DNA from: Acidimicrobiaceae bacterium
GTDB lineage: Bacteria > Actinomycetota > Acidimicrobiia > Acidimicrobiales > MedAcidi-G1
Reading direction: 5' to 3'
Assembly: GCA_002726315.1 (NCBI GenBank)
Contig: PBSS01000001.1
Span: 1 to 49,773, forward strand
DNA: 49,773 nt
Numbering within the stretch: position 1 is the first letter of the stretch; each line of letters begins with the position of its first letter. The translations under genes and the position numbers were made by a program. The notes under the pieces were generated by a model. That model made no database searches, was not told where the DNA came from, and was given only the letters and a program-made list of their open reading frames with translations. Positions 42,080 through 49,773 of this stretch are shown piece by piece.

Positions 42080-44050
42080 CTATACGACTCGGTCGTTTCC
42101 ACCGTCGATTGGGATCTGAGCTCCTGTTGTGCTGGCGAACGTGTCGGTGCACAACTCAACTGCGATCTTCGCCACAGCTGTGGAGGTGACCTCCGTCCCT
42201 AGAAGGTTTCGAGTCTTGTAATCCTCGACAGTCAGACCATAATTGTCGGCTCGTTCCCTGAGCAGGTCGTCATTCCAGAGGCCTGTGTCAAACACAGCAT
42301 CAGGGTGGACAGTATTGACTCGGATGCCGTCGTCGGCCCATTCCAGAGCAGCGACACGGGCTACCTGGTTTAGGGCAGCTTTCGAGGTCGAGTAGGAGAG
42401 AGCCCCTTTACCCGGTGCGGCCACGTTCTTGGAGCCGATTACCAAGACCCGCCCTCCAACTGGGGACCTTGCAAGGAACGGATAGGTGGCCTGGAGGAGG
42501 CTGACGACAGAGTCAACGTTCACGACCTGCACATTTCGATAGTCGGCTGCATCGAGATCGCCGATCGGTGCATTGGTACCGAAGATTCCAGCCGCGATTA
42601 GGACGATGTCTAGGCCACCGAACCGCTCGACAACGGTGTCAATCGCCGATGCCTGTGCCTCATGATCGGTAACGTCCACGGTCAGCCCCAACCAGGCTGG
42701 GTGGTCAAAAGTGGTCCTTATTGAGGGGTCGATATCCAATCCGCCCACGGCACATCCCCGTGTGAGTAGCTCCGAGGCACATGCTCGACCGATTCCAGAA
42801 CCGGCTCCAGTGACTATGGCGACCATACCGGCCAACTGAGCAGGTGGACCGGCCAAGCGCAGCTTGGCCTGCTCCAGGTCCCAGTACTCGATGTCGAAGA
42901 TGTGGCCTGCATCGAGGGCCTCGTAGCGGTCAAGGTGGTCTTCGACCCGTTCTAACACCGGCATTGTGTGTTCGTAGATGTCAAACGCGACATTTGCGGC
43001 GGAAATGGTCCTTCCGGCGGTGAGAACCCCTAGTACTGGGTCGAGGACGACGCGGGGTGCAGGATCCAGCATTCTCAAGTCGGTTCGTCCCCGGTGTTTG
43101 TGTTGCTTGAAGTAGTTCTCGTAGGCAGCCGAATAGGCGGTCACATCCCGGCCCACCATCGGAACACGCTTTGTACGGATCACATGGTCGGGTGTCAGTG
43201 GCCCTCTCTCTGCCAGGCTCTCCAAATCCACCCGCTGGACGAAGCGAGTCGAGATCTGGTCACAGTGGCGGCACAGCAGCATCGGCTGTCCTGCAGCATC
43301 GGAGATATCCCGACGGAGTCCGGCCAGGGCCATGGTGTCGACGTCGGGAAGTGTGGCGGATGGCAGGCCTGGGAGGGGAGCATTTTCGTCCAGCCACCTT
43401 TCGGCCATCGTGATCAATTCCCGGTGTCGAACATAGGCCTCATGTGTTGACTCACCGAATGTGAAGAGGCCGTGGTTGAGCAGCACCATCCCGATGGTGT
43501 TCCTGTTGACCTGGTCGGCCCAGAAGGCAGCAACGGCTCTGGCAAGTTCGAATCCCGGCATGACATAGGGGATGACCACCACGGAATCACCAAAGATCTC
43601 ATGGACGTACCCACTGGCATCGTTGACGTTAGTTAGCGAGACAATCGCATCTGCGTGGCTGTGCAGGATCGCTGGAAGCGGGATGAAGGCATGTAGCAGG
43701 CTCTCGACGGACGGTGCAGGTGCTCCGGGGTCGAAACTGGAAGACATGAGTTCGCGCATCATGTCGGGATCGGAAAGAGACTCAAGCGCTAGCAGGTCCT
43801 GCAAGCGTGAAAGGGCCAGCGGGGTGAATCCTTGAGGTTCAATCGTTGCCAGGTCCCACCCCGAACCCTTTACGAAAAGAGCATCGAAAGTGGAACCGGT
43901 GATGTCGGTGAACGGAGTCTTTATCGACGTGTTCCCCCCACCGTGGAGAACGAGGGCCGGATCGGAACCGATTAGGCGTGACCCGTACACGCACTCATCG
44001 AGGGGGGTCTCAAGGGTCTTGGCTACGACAAGATCCCAGCGGTCTTCCAT
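42080..44050 (-). CDS. fused class II aldolase / short-chain dehydrogenase
   Basis: A 656-residue fusion of the RhaD-ADH (YuxG) type. The N-terminal aldolase/adducin domain has 'HGGGNTSIK', zinc histidines in 'ILHSHADAI' and 'LLNHGLFTFGE'. The C-terminal SDR (from about residue 400) has 'VTGAGSGIGRA', a catalytic 'YSTSK' and 'IPIDGG' near the end. Such fusions cleave a ketose-1-phosphate to DHAP plus an aldehyde and then oxidise or reduce the aldehyde. Rhamnulose-1-phosphate is the textbook substrate, but no rhamnose gene is near; mtnA and a MTA-deaminase-like gene instead point to methylthioribulose- or 5-deoxyribulose-1-phosphate. AGGAAG precedes the ATG. Confidence 0.85.
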   Translation of the reverse strand: MEDRWDLVVAKTLETPLDECVYGSRLIGSDPALVLHGGGNTSIKTPFTDITGSTFDALFVKGSGWDLATIEPQGFTPLALSRLQDLLALESLSDPDMMRELMSSSFDPGAPAPSVESLLHAFIPLPAILHSHADAIVSLTNVNDASGYVHEIFGDSVVVIPYVMPGFELARAVAAFWADQVNRNTIGMVLLNHGLFTFGESTHEAYVRHRELITMAERWLDENAPLPGLPSATLPDVDTMALAGLRRDISDAAGQPMLLCRHCDQISTRFVQRVDLESLAERGPLTPDHVIRTKRVPMVGRDVTAYSAAYENYFKQHKHRGRTDLRMLDPAPRVVLDPVLGVLTAGRTISAANVAFDIYEHTMPVLERVEDHLDRYEALDAGHIFDIEYWDLEQAKLRLAGPPAQLAGMVAIVTGAGSGIGRACASELLTRGCAVGGLDIDPSIRTTFDHPAWLGLTVDVTDHEAQASAIDTVVERFGGLDIVLIAAGIFGTNAPIGDLDAADYRNVQVVNVDSVVSLLQATYPFLARSPVGGRVLVIGSKNVAAPGKGALSYSTSKAALNQVARVAALEWADDGIRVNTVHPDAVFDTGLWNDDLLRERADNYGLTVEDYKTRNLLGTEVTSTAVAKIAVELCTDTFASTTGAQIPIDGGNDRVV

Positions 44051-44076
44051 GTTCTACTTCCTAGTCGTTTGGGTGG

Positions 44077-44850
44077 CTACCAGGTTGGCCGGGCCAGCAT
44101 TCCGCCGTCTACCACAAGGTCAGTTCCCGTAATCCAGCGGGAGAGATCTGAGCAGAGGAAAACACAAGCATCGCCCACGTCTTCGGGCGTTCCGAGTCTT
44201 GTCAACGGGGCCGCCTTATGCCATCGGGCAACCCCGTCTGGCCAGTCCTCTTCCAGGCCCAGGCGGTCGATGAGGCCCGGCGAGATTGAATTGACCCGAA
44301 TTCCGTAACTGCCATAGGTAAGTGCGGCAGCCCTGGCATGCATTACGAGTGCAGCCTTTGACGTCGCATAGTGGCCGTGCACCTCGGCCGGTTGGTGGGC
44401 TTCGATCGAGGCGATGTGGATGATCGAACCACGTGATTTCCTTGAGCGCATGTCCGCGGCAGCTAGTTGGGTGAGGCGATGTGCGGCTGTCACGTTTACG
44501 TCGATGGTCTCAGACCAGGCCATGTCGGTTAGTTCATCGAAGGGTGCAAGTGACTGCGTAGCCGCGTTGTTGACCAAGCCATCGACTCGACCGTGCATTT
44601 CTAGGGTTGATTCGATGATGCCGGCAGGTCCGTTTGTAGAGGTCAGGTCAGCCCGGATGTTTGACACGAGGCTTCCATCGAGATTGAGTAAGTGGTCTGT
44701 TGATGATGTCCGCGTGTGGGCGACGACAGTGGCCCCGGTTTCCACGAGTCGACGGACGATTCCTGAGCCCACCCCACCACCAGCACCAGTCACGATGACG
44801 ACGCGACCCGAAAGGTCGAGTAGATCCCGCGGTGAAGCGGCCTTGGTCAT
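44077..44850 (-). CDS. short-chain dehydrogenase/reductase (SDR)
   Basis: A classical SDR of 257 residues: 'VTGAGGGVGSGIVRRL' (nucleotide binding), 'NNAAT', catalytic Ser in 'IIHIASIEA' and 'YATSK', ending 'GTDLVVDGGMLARPTW'. GGGGAG lies before the ATG, which overlaps the cupin stop by four bases. It precedes the aldolase-SDR fusion, so the operon encodes two distinct SDR activities. Substrate unknown; an aldehyde or sugar alcohol from the same pathway is plausible. Confidence 0.9.
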   Translation of the reverse strand: MTKAASPRDLLDLSGRVVIVTGAGGGVGSGIVRRLVETGATVVAHTRTSSTDHLLNLDGSLVSNIRADLTSTNGPAGIIESTLEMHGRVDGLVNNAATQSLAPFDELTDMAWSETIDVNVTAAHRLTQLAAADMRSRKSRGSIIHIASIEAHQPAEVHGHYATSKAALVMHARAAALTYGSYGIRVNSISPGLIDRLGLEEDWPDGVARWHKAAPLTRLGTPEDVGDACVFLCSDLSRWITGTDLVVDGGMLARPTW

Positions 44851-45302
44851 GACTGCTCCCCTCTCACGAGGGTGGAGATGCGGGAGGCTGCCTCGGGGAA
44901 TTCAGTGATCAGTCGCTCAACCGATCCAAGTTCGAACCCATCGGGGTTGTAGGGGGGCGCCAGCGTGGTTCCCACTAGAGACCAGTCCCCTGTCGTGGAG
45001 GCCCCCATCCAGGTACCTGCTGTAACTGCAAGGAACGGCCTTTCACCAGTTGGAAGGTTAGGTCCAAGTACAGGTGTTCTGATCGAACCGTCGATTTCAA
45101 GGAGTAGGAATTCAACAGGATCACCGCCGTAGTGGTGCCACAACTCGGTTCTGTCGAGGCGGTGCATCGCGGAAAAGTCATCTGATTGCATGAGGTAGTA
45201 GATGGCCGACCCATGTTGATCGCACCAGGTCTCAGTCCACATACCTCCTTCAAGCGGTAGGGGCTCGAGCCCGAGAATGATTGAGATTTCTTCGGCAGTC
45301 AT
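44847..45302 (-). CDS. DUF985 (cupin_5) family protein
   Basis: A compact beta-barrel protein with the DUF985 pattern: 'LGLEPLPLEGGMWTETW', 'IYYLMQSDDFSAMHRLDRTELWHHYGGDPVEFLLLE', 'GTWMGASTTGDWSLVGTTLAPPY'. The His/Glu set of a cupin metal site is visible. The track's start 22 codons upstream is unlikely; the ATG at 45302 gives 'MTAEEISIILGLE' and 151 aa. First gene of the leftward operon, divergent from mtnA. DUF985 function is not firmly known; a sugar- or nucleoside-derived ligand is a guess. Confidence 0.85.
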   Translation of the reverse strand: MTAEEISIILGLEPLPLEGGMWTETWCDQHGSAIYYLMQSDDFSAMHRLDRTELWHHYGGDPVEFLLLEIDGSIRTPVLGPNLPTGERPFLAVTAGTWMGASTTGDWSLVGTTLAPPYNPDGFELGSVERLITEFPEAASRISTLVRGEQS

Positions 45303-45382
45303 GTGGTCGTCGGCATTCCCCGTGTTGCCCAAGAGCCGGTGGCACGATACTAGTTGTCCGATGACCATTCGAAGGCTGGACC
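45303..45382. promoter_or_regulatory. divergent promoter region of the aldolase operon and mtnA
   Basis: Only 80 bases separate the cupin ATG from the mtnA ATG, so the two transcription units must share control space. A weak rightward pair, TTGCCC then GATACT about 15 bases apart, is visible; I see no convincing operator palindrome beyond ACTAGT. Confidence 0.45.
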
Positions 45383-46408
45383 ATGAGTGAACTCGGTGTA
45401 AGGACCCTGGACTGGGTTGATGGTGCCATTTTGATGGTTGACCAAACGCAGTTACCGGCGTCCGTAGAGATGTTGAGGATCACGACGGTGCCTGACCTGG
45501 TTAGTGCGATTCAGCGACTGTCGGTTCGTGGAGCGCCGGCAATTGGTGTCGCCGGTGCGTTCGGAGTTGTTCTGGCAGCTCAGACAGAGGGTGTTGGAAC
45601 GGAAGCATTTGACGCGGCGGTGGAATCGATTCGGTTAACTCGCCCTACGGCGGTGAATCTGGCGAAGATGGTCGAACGGGTGGTCGCTGTCTCCGCAGGC
45701 GGAACTGACGCCATATTGGCAGAGGCGTTTGCCGTGAGAAACGAGGAACTTGTTGCGTCGGTGAAGATGGGTGATGCTGGTGCCGACCTGGTTGCTGAAA
45801 TCACGGGCAAGCCAGACTCACTTCGTGCTCTCACTATTTGTAATACGGGTGGTCTTGCCAGCGTTGAGCGAGGGACAGCGTTAGCGGTCATCCAAACGCT
45901 CCACGAGCGCGGGTGCCTTGAGGAAGCCATTGCCCTTGAGACCCGGCCACTGTTGCAGGGGGCTCGCTTGACTGCGTGGGAACTCAAGCGGATGGGTGCT
46001 CCGTTCCGACTGATCGTCGACTCAGCGGGGCCACACCTGATCTCCCAGGGCCTTGCTGACGTAATCTTGACTGGTGCTGACAGGATCGCTGTCAACGGTG
46101 ACACAGCTAACAAGATAGGGACCTATTCACTAGCGCTGGCTGCCAGGCATTCTGGAGTCCCGTTCGTGGTAGTTGCTCCCGAGTCTACGATCGACATGGG
46201 CACCGCTGTTGGGGGAGACATTGAGATCGAGAACCGAGGTAACGATGAGGTCGTCTGTTTCGGGGGCACAACAACTGCACCTGAGGGAACGCGAACCATC
46301 AATCCGGCTTTCGACGTCACTCCGTCTGAGCTCATTACTGCGATAGTCACTGACACACGGGTTGTTCGACTTGATCGAGGTGAAATGCTGGACACGGTGC
46401 GGAGGTGA
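45383..46408 (+). CDS. mtnA: S-methyl-5-thioribose-1-phosphate isomerase
   Basis: Converts methylthioribose-1-phosphate to methylthioribulose-1-phosphate in MTA salvage; relatives also act on 5-deoxyribose-1-phosphate. The eIF2B-like fold shows 'SVRGAPAIGVAGAFG', catalytic Cys in 'ICNTGGLASVERGTAL', 'ETRPLLQGARLTAWEL', catalytic Asp in 'GADRIAVNGDTANKIGTY' and 'NPAFDVTP'. The full active-site set separates it from eIF2B and ribose-1,5-bisphosphate isomerases. 341 residues, normal length. GAAGG lies before the ATG. None of the usual mtnB/C/D genes is visible. Confidence 0.95.
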   Translation: MSELGVRTLDWVDGAILMVDQTQLPASVEMLRITTVPDLVSAIQRLSVRGAPAIGVAGAFGVVLAAQTEGVGTEAFDAAVESIRLTRPTAVNLAKMVERVVAVSAGGTDAILAEAFAVRNEELVASVKMGDAGADLVAEITGKPDSLRALTICNTGGLASVERGTALAVIQTLHERGCLEEAIALETRPLLQGARLTAWELKRMGAPFRLIVDSAGPHLISQGLADVILTGADRIAVNGDTANKIGTYSLALAARHSGVPFVVVAPESTIDMGTAVGGDIEIENRGNDEVVCFGGTTTAPEGTRTINPAFDVTPSELITAIVTDTRVVRLDRGEMLDTVRR

Positions 46409-46510
46409 ACAAGGCACAGGTTCTAGGGGCGAAGTCACCGGTACAACCCCCTACCCCACCTAGTCTGCAGCGGTGAGAACAAGCCCCTGCGCCATCTGGC
46501 GAGTAGCAAC

Positions 46511-47560
46511 TTGAGGTGGCTTAGACCCGTAGCGGTTCCCCTCGTTGCAGTCGCCCTAGCCTTGGGAATAGGAGCCATCATCCTGGCTGTCTCGGGCGCC
46601 AACCCCATTGAGGCATACGGAGCGCTGATTGACGGTTCACTATCCAGCCAGAAGACTATTGGCCGGACCTTAGAGAAGGCCACCCCGCTCATCATGGGTG
46701 GGCTCGCTGTGGCCTTTGCCTTCCGTGCTGGACTCTTCAACATTGGCGGCCAGGGTCAGCTAGTCGTTGGTGGCATCATTGCCGCCGCCGTGGGTTTCGG
46801 ATTCGAGGGACTGCCCTGGATCGTCCATACACCCCTAGCGCTCGGTACTGGCGCTGTGGCCGGTGCCGCCTGGGGTTCGATCGCCGGGGTCCTCAAGGCC
46901 ACCCGGGGTGCTCACGAAGTGATCACAACAATCATGCTGAATTTCGTAGCCCTCAACCTCACGGACTGGTTGGCCTCGAACCCGTGGAAGGACGAGGGAA
47001 TATTGTCACGTACTCCGGCTGTAGAGGAAAGTGCACTCATCCCACTGTGGGGGTCGTTTCCAACGGGTTTTCTGGTGGCTGTCGCTGCCAGCATTGGATG
47101 TTGGTATCTGTTGGAGCGGACCACTCTCGGCTTTGAGATCCGCTCAGTAGGCCTGAATGGAGATGCTGCCAGATATGCCGGAATTTCGGTACGACAGATT
47201 GTCATTACCACTATGGCGATAAGTGGACTTCTTGCTGGTGCTGGTGGTGCCATCGAGACTCAGGGCGTGATCGGTAGGTACGAGCCCGGCTTTAATGCCG
47301 GGCTGGGTTTCAACGGCATCACTATCGCCCTGCTGGCCCGGAACCATCCAATCGGTGTCATCCCGGCAGCTCTACTGATCGGCGCAATGGAGGCCGGGGG
47401 TTCCATGATGCAGTTCAACGCGGATGTAGCACCAGAGATAACCGACATCATCGAGGCATTGATGCTGTTGTTTGTGGCCACACCGATCGTGGTCCGGTGG
47501 TTCTTCTCGCGACACGATGTTGATGAGGTTTCGGTTACCGCCGGGTGGGGTTCATCGTGA
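46511..47560 (+). CDS. nucleoside-type ABC transporter permease (first)
   Basis: A 349-residue multi-helix permease of the BPD_transp_2 family: 'TLEKATPLIMGGLAVAFAFRAGLFNIGGQGQL' and 'GLNGDAARYAGISV' are typical of the BmpA/PnrA-linked nucleoside importers (YufP-like) rather than ribose RbsC. About eight to ten hydrophobic helices. The start is TTG with a poor ribosome site. It follows mtnA by about 100 bases and overlaps the second permease by four bases. Confidence 0.88.
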   Translation: MRWLRPVAVPLVAVALALGIGAIILAVSGANPIEAYGALIDGSLSSQKTIGRTLEKATPLIMGGLAVAFAFRAGLFNIGGQGQLVVGGIIAAAVGFGFEGLPWIVHTPLALGTGAVAGAAWGSIAGVLKATRGAHEVITTIMLNFVALNLTDWLASNPWKDEGILSRTPAVEESALIPLWGSFPTGFLVAVAASIGCWYLLERTTLGFEIRSVGLNGDAARYAGISVRQIVITTMAISGLLAGAGGAIETQGVIGRYEPGFNAGLGFNGITIALLARNHPIGVIPAALLIGAMEAGGSMMQFNADVAPEITDIIEALMLLFVATPIVVRWFFSRHDVDEVSVTAGWGSS

Positions 47561-48549
47561 CCAATCTGTTCAGCCGCTCCCGCTGGATAATCCTGACGGC
47601 TCTGGTCTTCGTTGTCATCACCTTGTTCACTGCTGAGTTCCAAGAGGACCAGACAACAGCGGTTCTGGCCAGTGCGCTGCGCCAGTCCACGCCCTTAGTC
47701 CTTGGTGCACTATGCGGTGTTCTCTGTGAGCGGTCCGGTGTGGTGAACATTGGCATTGAGGGTCAGATGCTGTTGTCAGCATTTGTGGGATTCATGGTTG
47801 CTTCTTCAACTGGGAGCCTCGTAGCGGGGATCCTTGCCGGCATGGTCACGGGCGCCATGATGGGAGCCGGTCTGGCGGGGCTGTCGGTAACCCTGCACGG
47901 TGACCAGATAATTGCTGGAACCGTCCTCAATATTGCCGCAGTCGGTATCAGTAGTTATTTCTTTCAGCAGGGGCTCACCCTGCCATCTGGCAAGACTCCC
48001 CAGGTGTCGCTCGGCCCACTTGCAGATCTACCTGTGGTCGGGAGGGTGTTCTTCATCAACCGTCCCCTCACCTATTGCTCCCTTATTCTCATCTGGGTCG
48101 TTTGGTTCGTGTTGTTCCGGACCAGGTGGGGTCTCTGGACCAGGTCGGTCGGCGAGGTACCAAGCGCGGCGGAGACTGTTGGCATCTCGGTTACGCGGGT
48201 CCGCTACACGAACCTCATAGCGGGTGGATGCCTTGCCGGTCTGGGCGGTGCCTACCTAAGCCTCGAAGCGGTCGGATCCTTTGAGCGCATGATGACCAAC
48301 GGGAGGGGCTTCGTGGCCTTGGCGGTGATGATATTCGGACGCTGGAACCCGATCGGAATCTGGGGTGCTGCTCTTTTGTTCGGGTACGCCAGCGCCGTCC
48401 AGACCCAACTCCAGTTCCGCGGCTGGCTTGCCGATGACCCGCAGTTCATAGGAATGATTCCGTACGTCGTCTGCATCGTAGTCTTGGCCGGATTCGTAGG
48501 TCGTGCCCGACCACCTGCTGCCATTGGGCAGCCCTATAGCCGTGAGTGA
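47557..48549 (+). CDS. nucleoside-type ABC transporter permease (second)
   Basis: The partner permease, 330 residues from a GTG overlapping the previous stop (GTGA). It has the same family hallmarks: 'STPLVLGALCGVLCERSGVVNIGIEGQML', 'GDQIIAGTVLNIAAVGISSYFFQQGL' and 'GEVPSAAETVGISVTRVRYTN'. Paired unequal permeases of this kind are typical of YufP/YufQ nucleoside importers. It overlaps the ATPase gene by eight bases. Confidence 0.9.
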   Translation: MTNLFSRSRWIILTALVFVVITLFTAEFQEDQTTAVLASALRQSTPLVLGALCGVLCERSGVVNIGIEGQMLLSAFVGFMVASSTGSLVAGILAGMVTGAMMGAGLAGLSVTLHGDQIIAGTVLNIAAVGISSYFFQQGLTLPSGKTPQVSLGPLADLPVVGRVFFINRPLTYCSLILIWVVWFVLFRTRWGLWTRSVGEVPSAAETVGISVTRVRYTNLIAGGCLAGLGGAYLSLEAVGSFERMMTNGRGFVALAVMIFGRWNPIGIWGAALLFGYASAVQTQLQFRGWLADDPQFIGMIPYVVCIVVLAGFVGRARPPAAIGQPYSRE

Positions 48550-49773
48550 TCAGGTGGGTGTGGTTACACCTCCAGCACTTGAAGTTCTTGGTGTCACAAA
48601 GCGCTTTGGTGATGTGCTGGCCAACGAGGATGTTGACTTCCGAGTCGAACGTGGCCGTGTCCATGCCCTTCTCGGTGAGAACGGCGCCGGGAAGAGTACC
48701 CTTGTCAACATCATCTTCGGTCTGTATCAGGCCGATTTAGGTGAGGTTCGACGCGCTGGTGAGGTGATGAACCTGACCGGTCCACGAGATGCCATTGCCA
48801 GACAAATCGGGATGGTCCACCAACATTTCCAGTTGGTCCCGGTGCTCTCGGTAGCTGAAAACGTTGTTCTGGGAGATGAGCCGACGAGACACGGTGTTGT
48901 CGATCTCGATGAGGCCGCCGCAGTGGTCGATAGGTTGTCGGAGCGCTTTGGACTAGAAATCGACCCTTTGGCCTTTGTCGAGGACCTCCCTGTCGGCATC
49001 CAGCAGAGGGTCGAAATACTGCGTGCCCTCTACCGTGAGGTAGACATCCTGATCCTGGATGAACCGACGGCTGTACTCACGCCTCAGGAGACCAGCCATC
49101 TTCTCGAGGTCTTGCGCGGTCTCGCAGAAACCGGAGTGGCTGTGGTGTTCATTACACACAAACTCCGCGAGGTGATGGCCGTGGCCGATGAGATTACTGT
49201 GATGCGCCGTGGTCGAGTGGTGGGCCATACGGTGCCGGCCGACACGGACGAGTCGGATCTCGCATCGATGATGGTCGGTCGCCCCGTGGACTTACGGTTG
49301 AAGAAGACCCCCGCGTCGCCCGGTGACCAGGTGCTCACTGTTGTTGACTTGGTCGTTGACGATGATCGGCAGTCACCGGCACTGAATGGACTTAACCTTG
49401 ACGTCCGTGCTGGCGAAATTGTAGGAGTCGCCGGGGTTGAGGGGAACGGCCAACGTGAGCTGGTTGAGGCAATTACGGGTCTTCGTGGAGTTATTTCCGG
49501 TTCGATCATTCTCGACGGCACCGATATTTCGGGTAGGCCCCCACGCCAGATCAGCATTATGGGGGTGGCACACATACCAGAGGACAGGGAGAAGTTCGGC
49601 CTCGTAGGTGCGCATACGGTTGCCGACAATTTGGTCCTGAACCGCTACTACCACCGCCCCTACTCCAGACGCGGCATCAGGCGTCCCGGAGAGGTTGATG
49701 CTGAGGCAACAAGGCTGGTTGAAGAGTTCGATGTGCGCCCACCAAACATCGCAGCGATGGTTGCCACGCTGTC
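48542..49773 (+). CDS. nucleoside/sugar-type ABC transporter ATPase, 3' end beyond the window
   Basis: Not in the ORF track because it has no stop inside the window. From a GTG it reads through at least 410 codons. The first ATPase domain has Walker A 'GENGAGKST', 'MVHQHFQLVPVLSVAENVVLG', 'LPVGIQQRVEILRAL' and Walker B 'ILILDEPTAVLTPQE'. A second domain begins near residue 275 with the altered P-loop 'GVEGNGQREL' and 'HIPEDREKFGLV'. Tandem ATPases with this wording belong to the BmpA/PnrA nucleoside uptake group. The substrate-binding lipoprotein is not in the window and may follow. Confidence 0.92.
   Translation, partial: MSDQVGVVTPPALEVLGVTKRFGDVLANEDVDFRVERGRVHALLGENGAGKSTLVNIIFGLYQADLGEVRRAGEVMNLTGPRDAIARQIGMVHQHFQLVPVLSVAENVVLGDEPTRHGVVDLDEAAAVVDRLSERFGLEIDPLAFVEDLPVGIQQRVEILRALYREVDILILDEPTAVLTPQETSHLLEVLRGLAETGVAVVFITHKLREVMAVADEITVMRRGRVVGHTVPADTDESDLASMMVGRPVDLRLKKTPASPGDQVLTVVDLVVDDDRQSPALNGLNLDVRAGEIVGVAGVEGNGQRELVEAITGLRGVISGSIILDGTDISGRPPRQISIMGVAHIPEDREKFGLVGAHTVADNLVLNRYYHRPYSRRGIRRPGEVDAEATRLVEEFDVRPPNIAAMVATL

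Noticed and set aside
42080-44050. Rhamnose catabolism as the role of the aldolase fusion
   Set aside because: No rhamnose isomerase, kinase, mutarotase or transporter is near, and mtnA plus a nucleoside deaminase fit better; it is kept only as an alternative substrate.
45303-45382. Palindromic operator between the cupin gene and mtnA
   Set aside because: Only the 6-bp ACTAGT is a true palindrome; longer pairings contain too many mismatches to claim.

Overview
This window is the replication-origin region of a moderately high-GC actinobacterium. The core order (DUF3566 - gyrA - gyrB - dciA - recF - dnaN - dnaA - rpmH - rnpA - yidD - yidC - jag - rsmG - parA - parB - cwlM - trxA - trxB) is the classical actinobacterial one, and DUF3566, DUF5318 and a CwlM homologue point the same way. 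Many GTG/TTG starts, a Gram-positive-type YidC, no sporulation or mycolate genes, and the compact operons suggest Acidimicrobiia (possibly an uncultivated marine or freshwater lineage). The class assignment is inference from gene content, not a phylogeny. No insertion sequence, prophage or CRISPR array is visible.

Layout. 1-3.5 kb: a truncated tRNA-Arg, a thioesterase, a HisN-type phosphatase, an NAD-binding oxidoreductase coupled to a 49-codon upstream ORF, and tRNA-Ile. 3.5-13.2 kb, all leftward: DUF3566 protein, gyrA, gyrB, dciA, recF, dnaN, dnaA. DnaA-box clusters lie both between dnaN and dnaA and between dnaA and rpmH. 13.7-19.1 kb, all rightward: rpmH, rnpA, yidD, yidC, jag, rsmG, a parS site, parA, parB. 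19.2-24.4 kb, leftward: GNAT, DegV, a stand-alone membrane-anchored pseudokinase, a small membrane protein, trxB, trxA, and a CwlM-like protein that has lost every expected amidase active-site residue. This resembles the mycobacterial murJ(pseudokinase)-sigM-trxB-trxC-cwlM neighbourhood. 24.5-33.3 kb, rightward: HDAC-like deacetylase, CCA-adding enzyme, DUF5318, panB, rpsF-ssb-rpsR-rplI, dnaB, a small membrane protein, mscS.

33.3-40.2 kb is a leftward phenylacetyl-CoA catabolic operon: paaZ-paaA-paaD-paaB-paaC, a proline-racemase-family gene, paaK. No paaE is visible, and paaB has no ATG/GTG/TTG start in frame; its best start is an ATC behind a perfect Shine-Dalgarno. tRNA-Gly follows.

40.8-49.8 kb holds the most interesting accessory content: a MTA/SAH-deaminase-like amidohydrolase, a fused class II aldolase/short-chain dehydrogenase, a second SDR and a DUF985 cupin. 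These run divergently from mtnA (methylthioribose-1-phosphate isomerase) and a nucleoside-type ABC transporter whose ATPase runs off the window. Together they suggest uptake or salvage of 5'-methylthioadenosine or 5'-deoxyadenosine through a DHAP-shunt-like route: deamination, phosphorolysis (enzyme not seen), isomerisation by MtnA, aldol cleavage to DHAP plus an aldehyde, and NAD(P)-linked conversion of that aldehyde. The individual families are recognised; the assembled pathway is inference.
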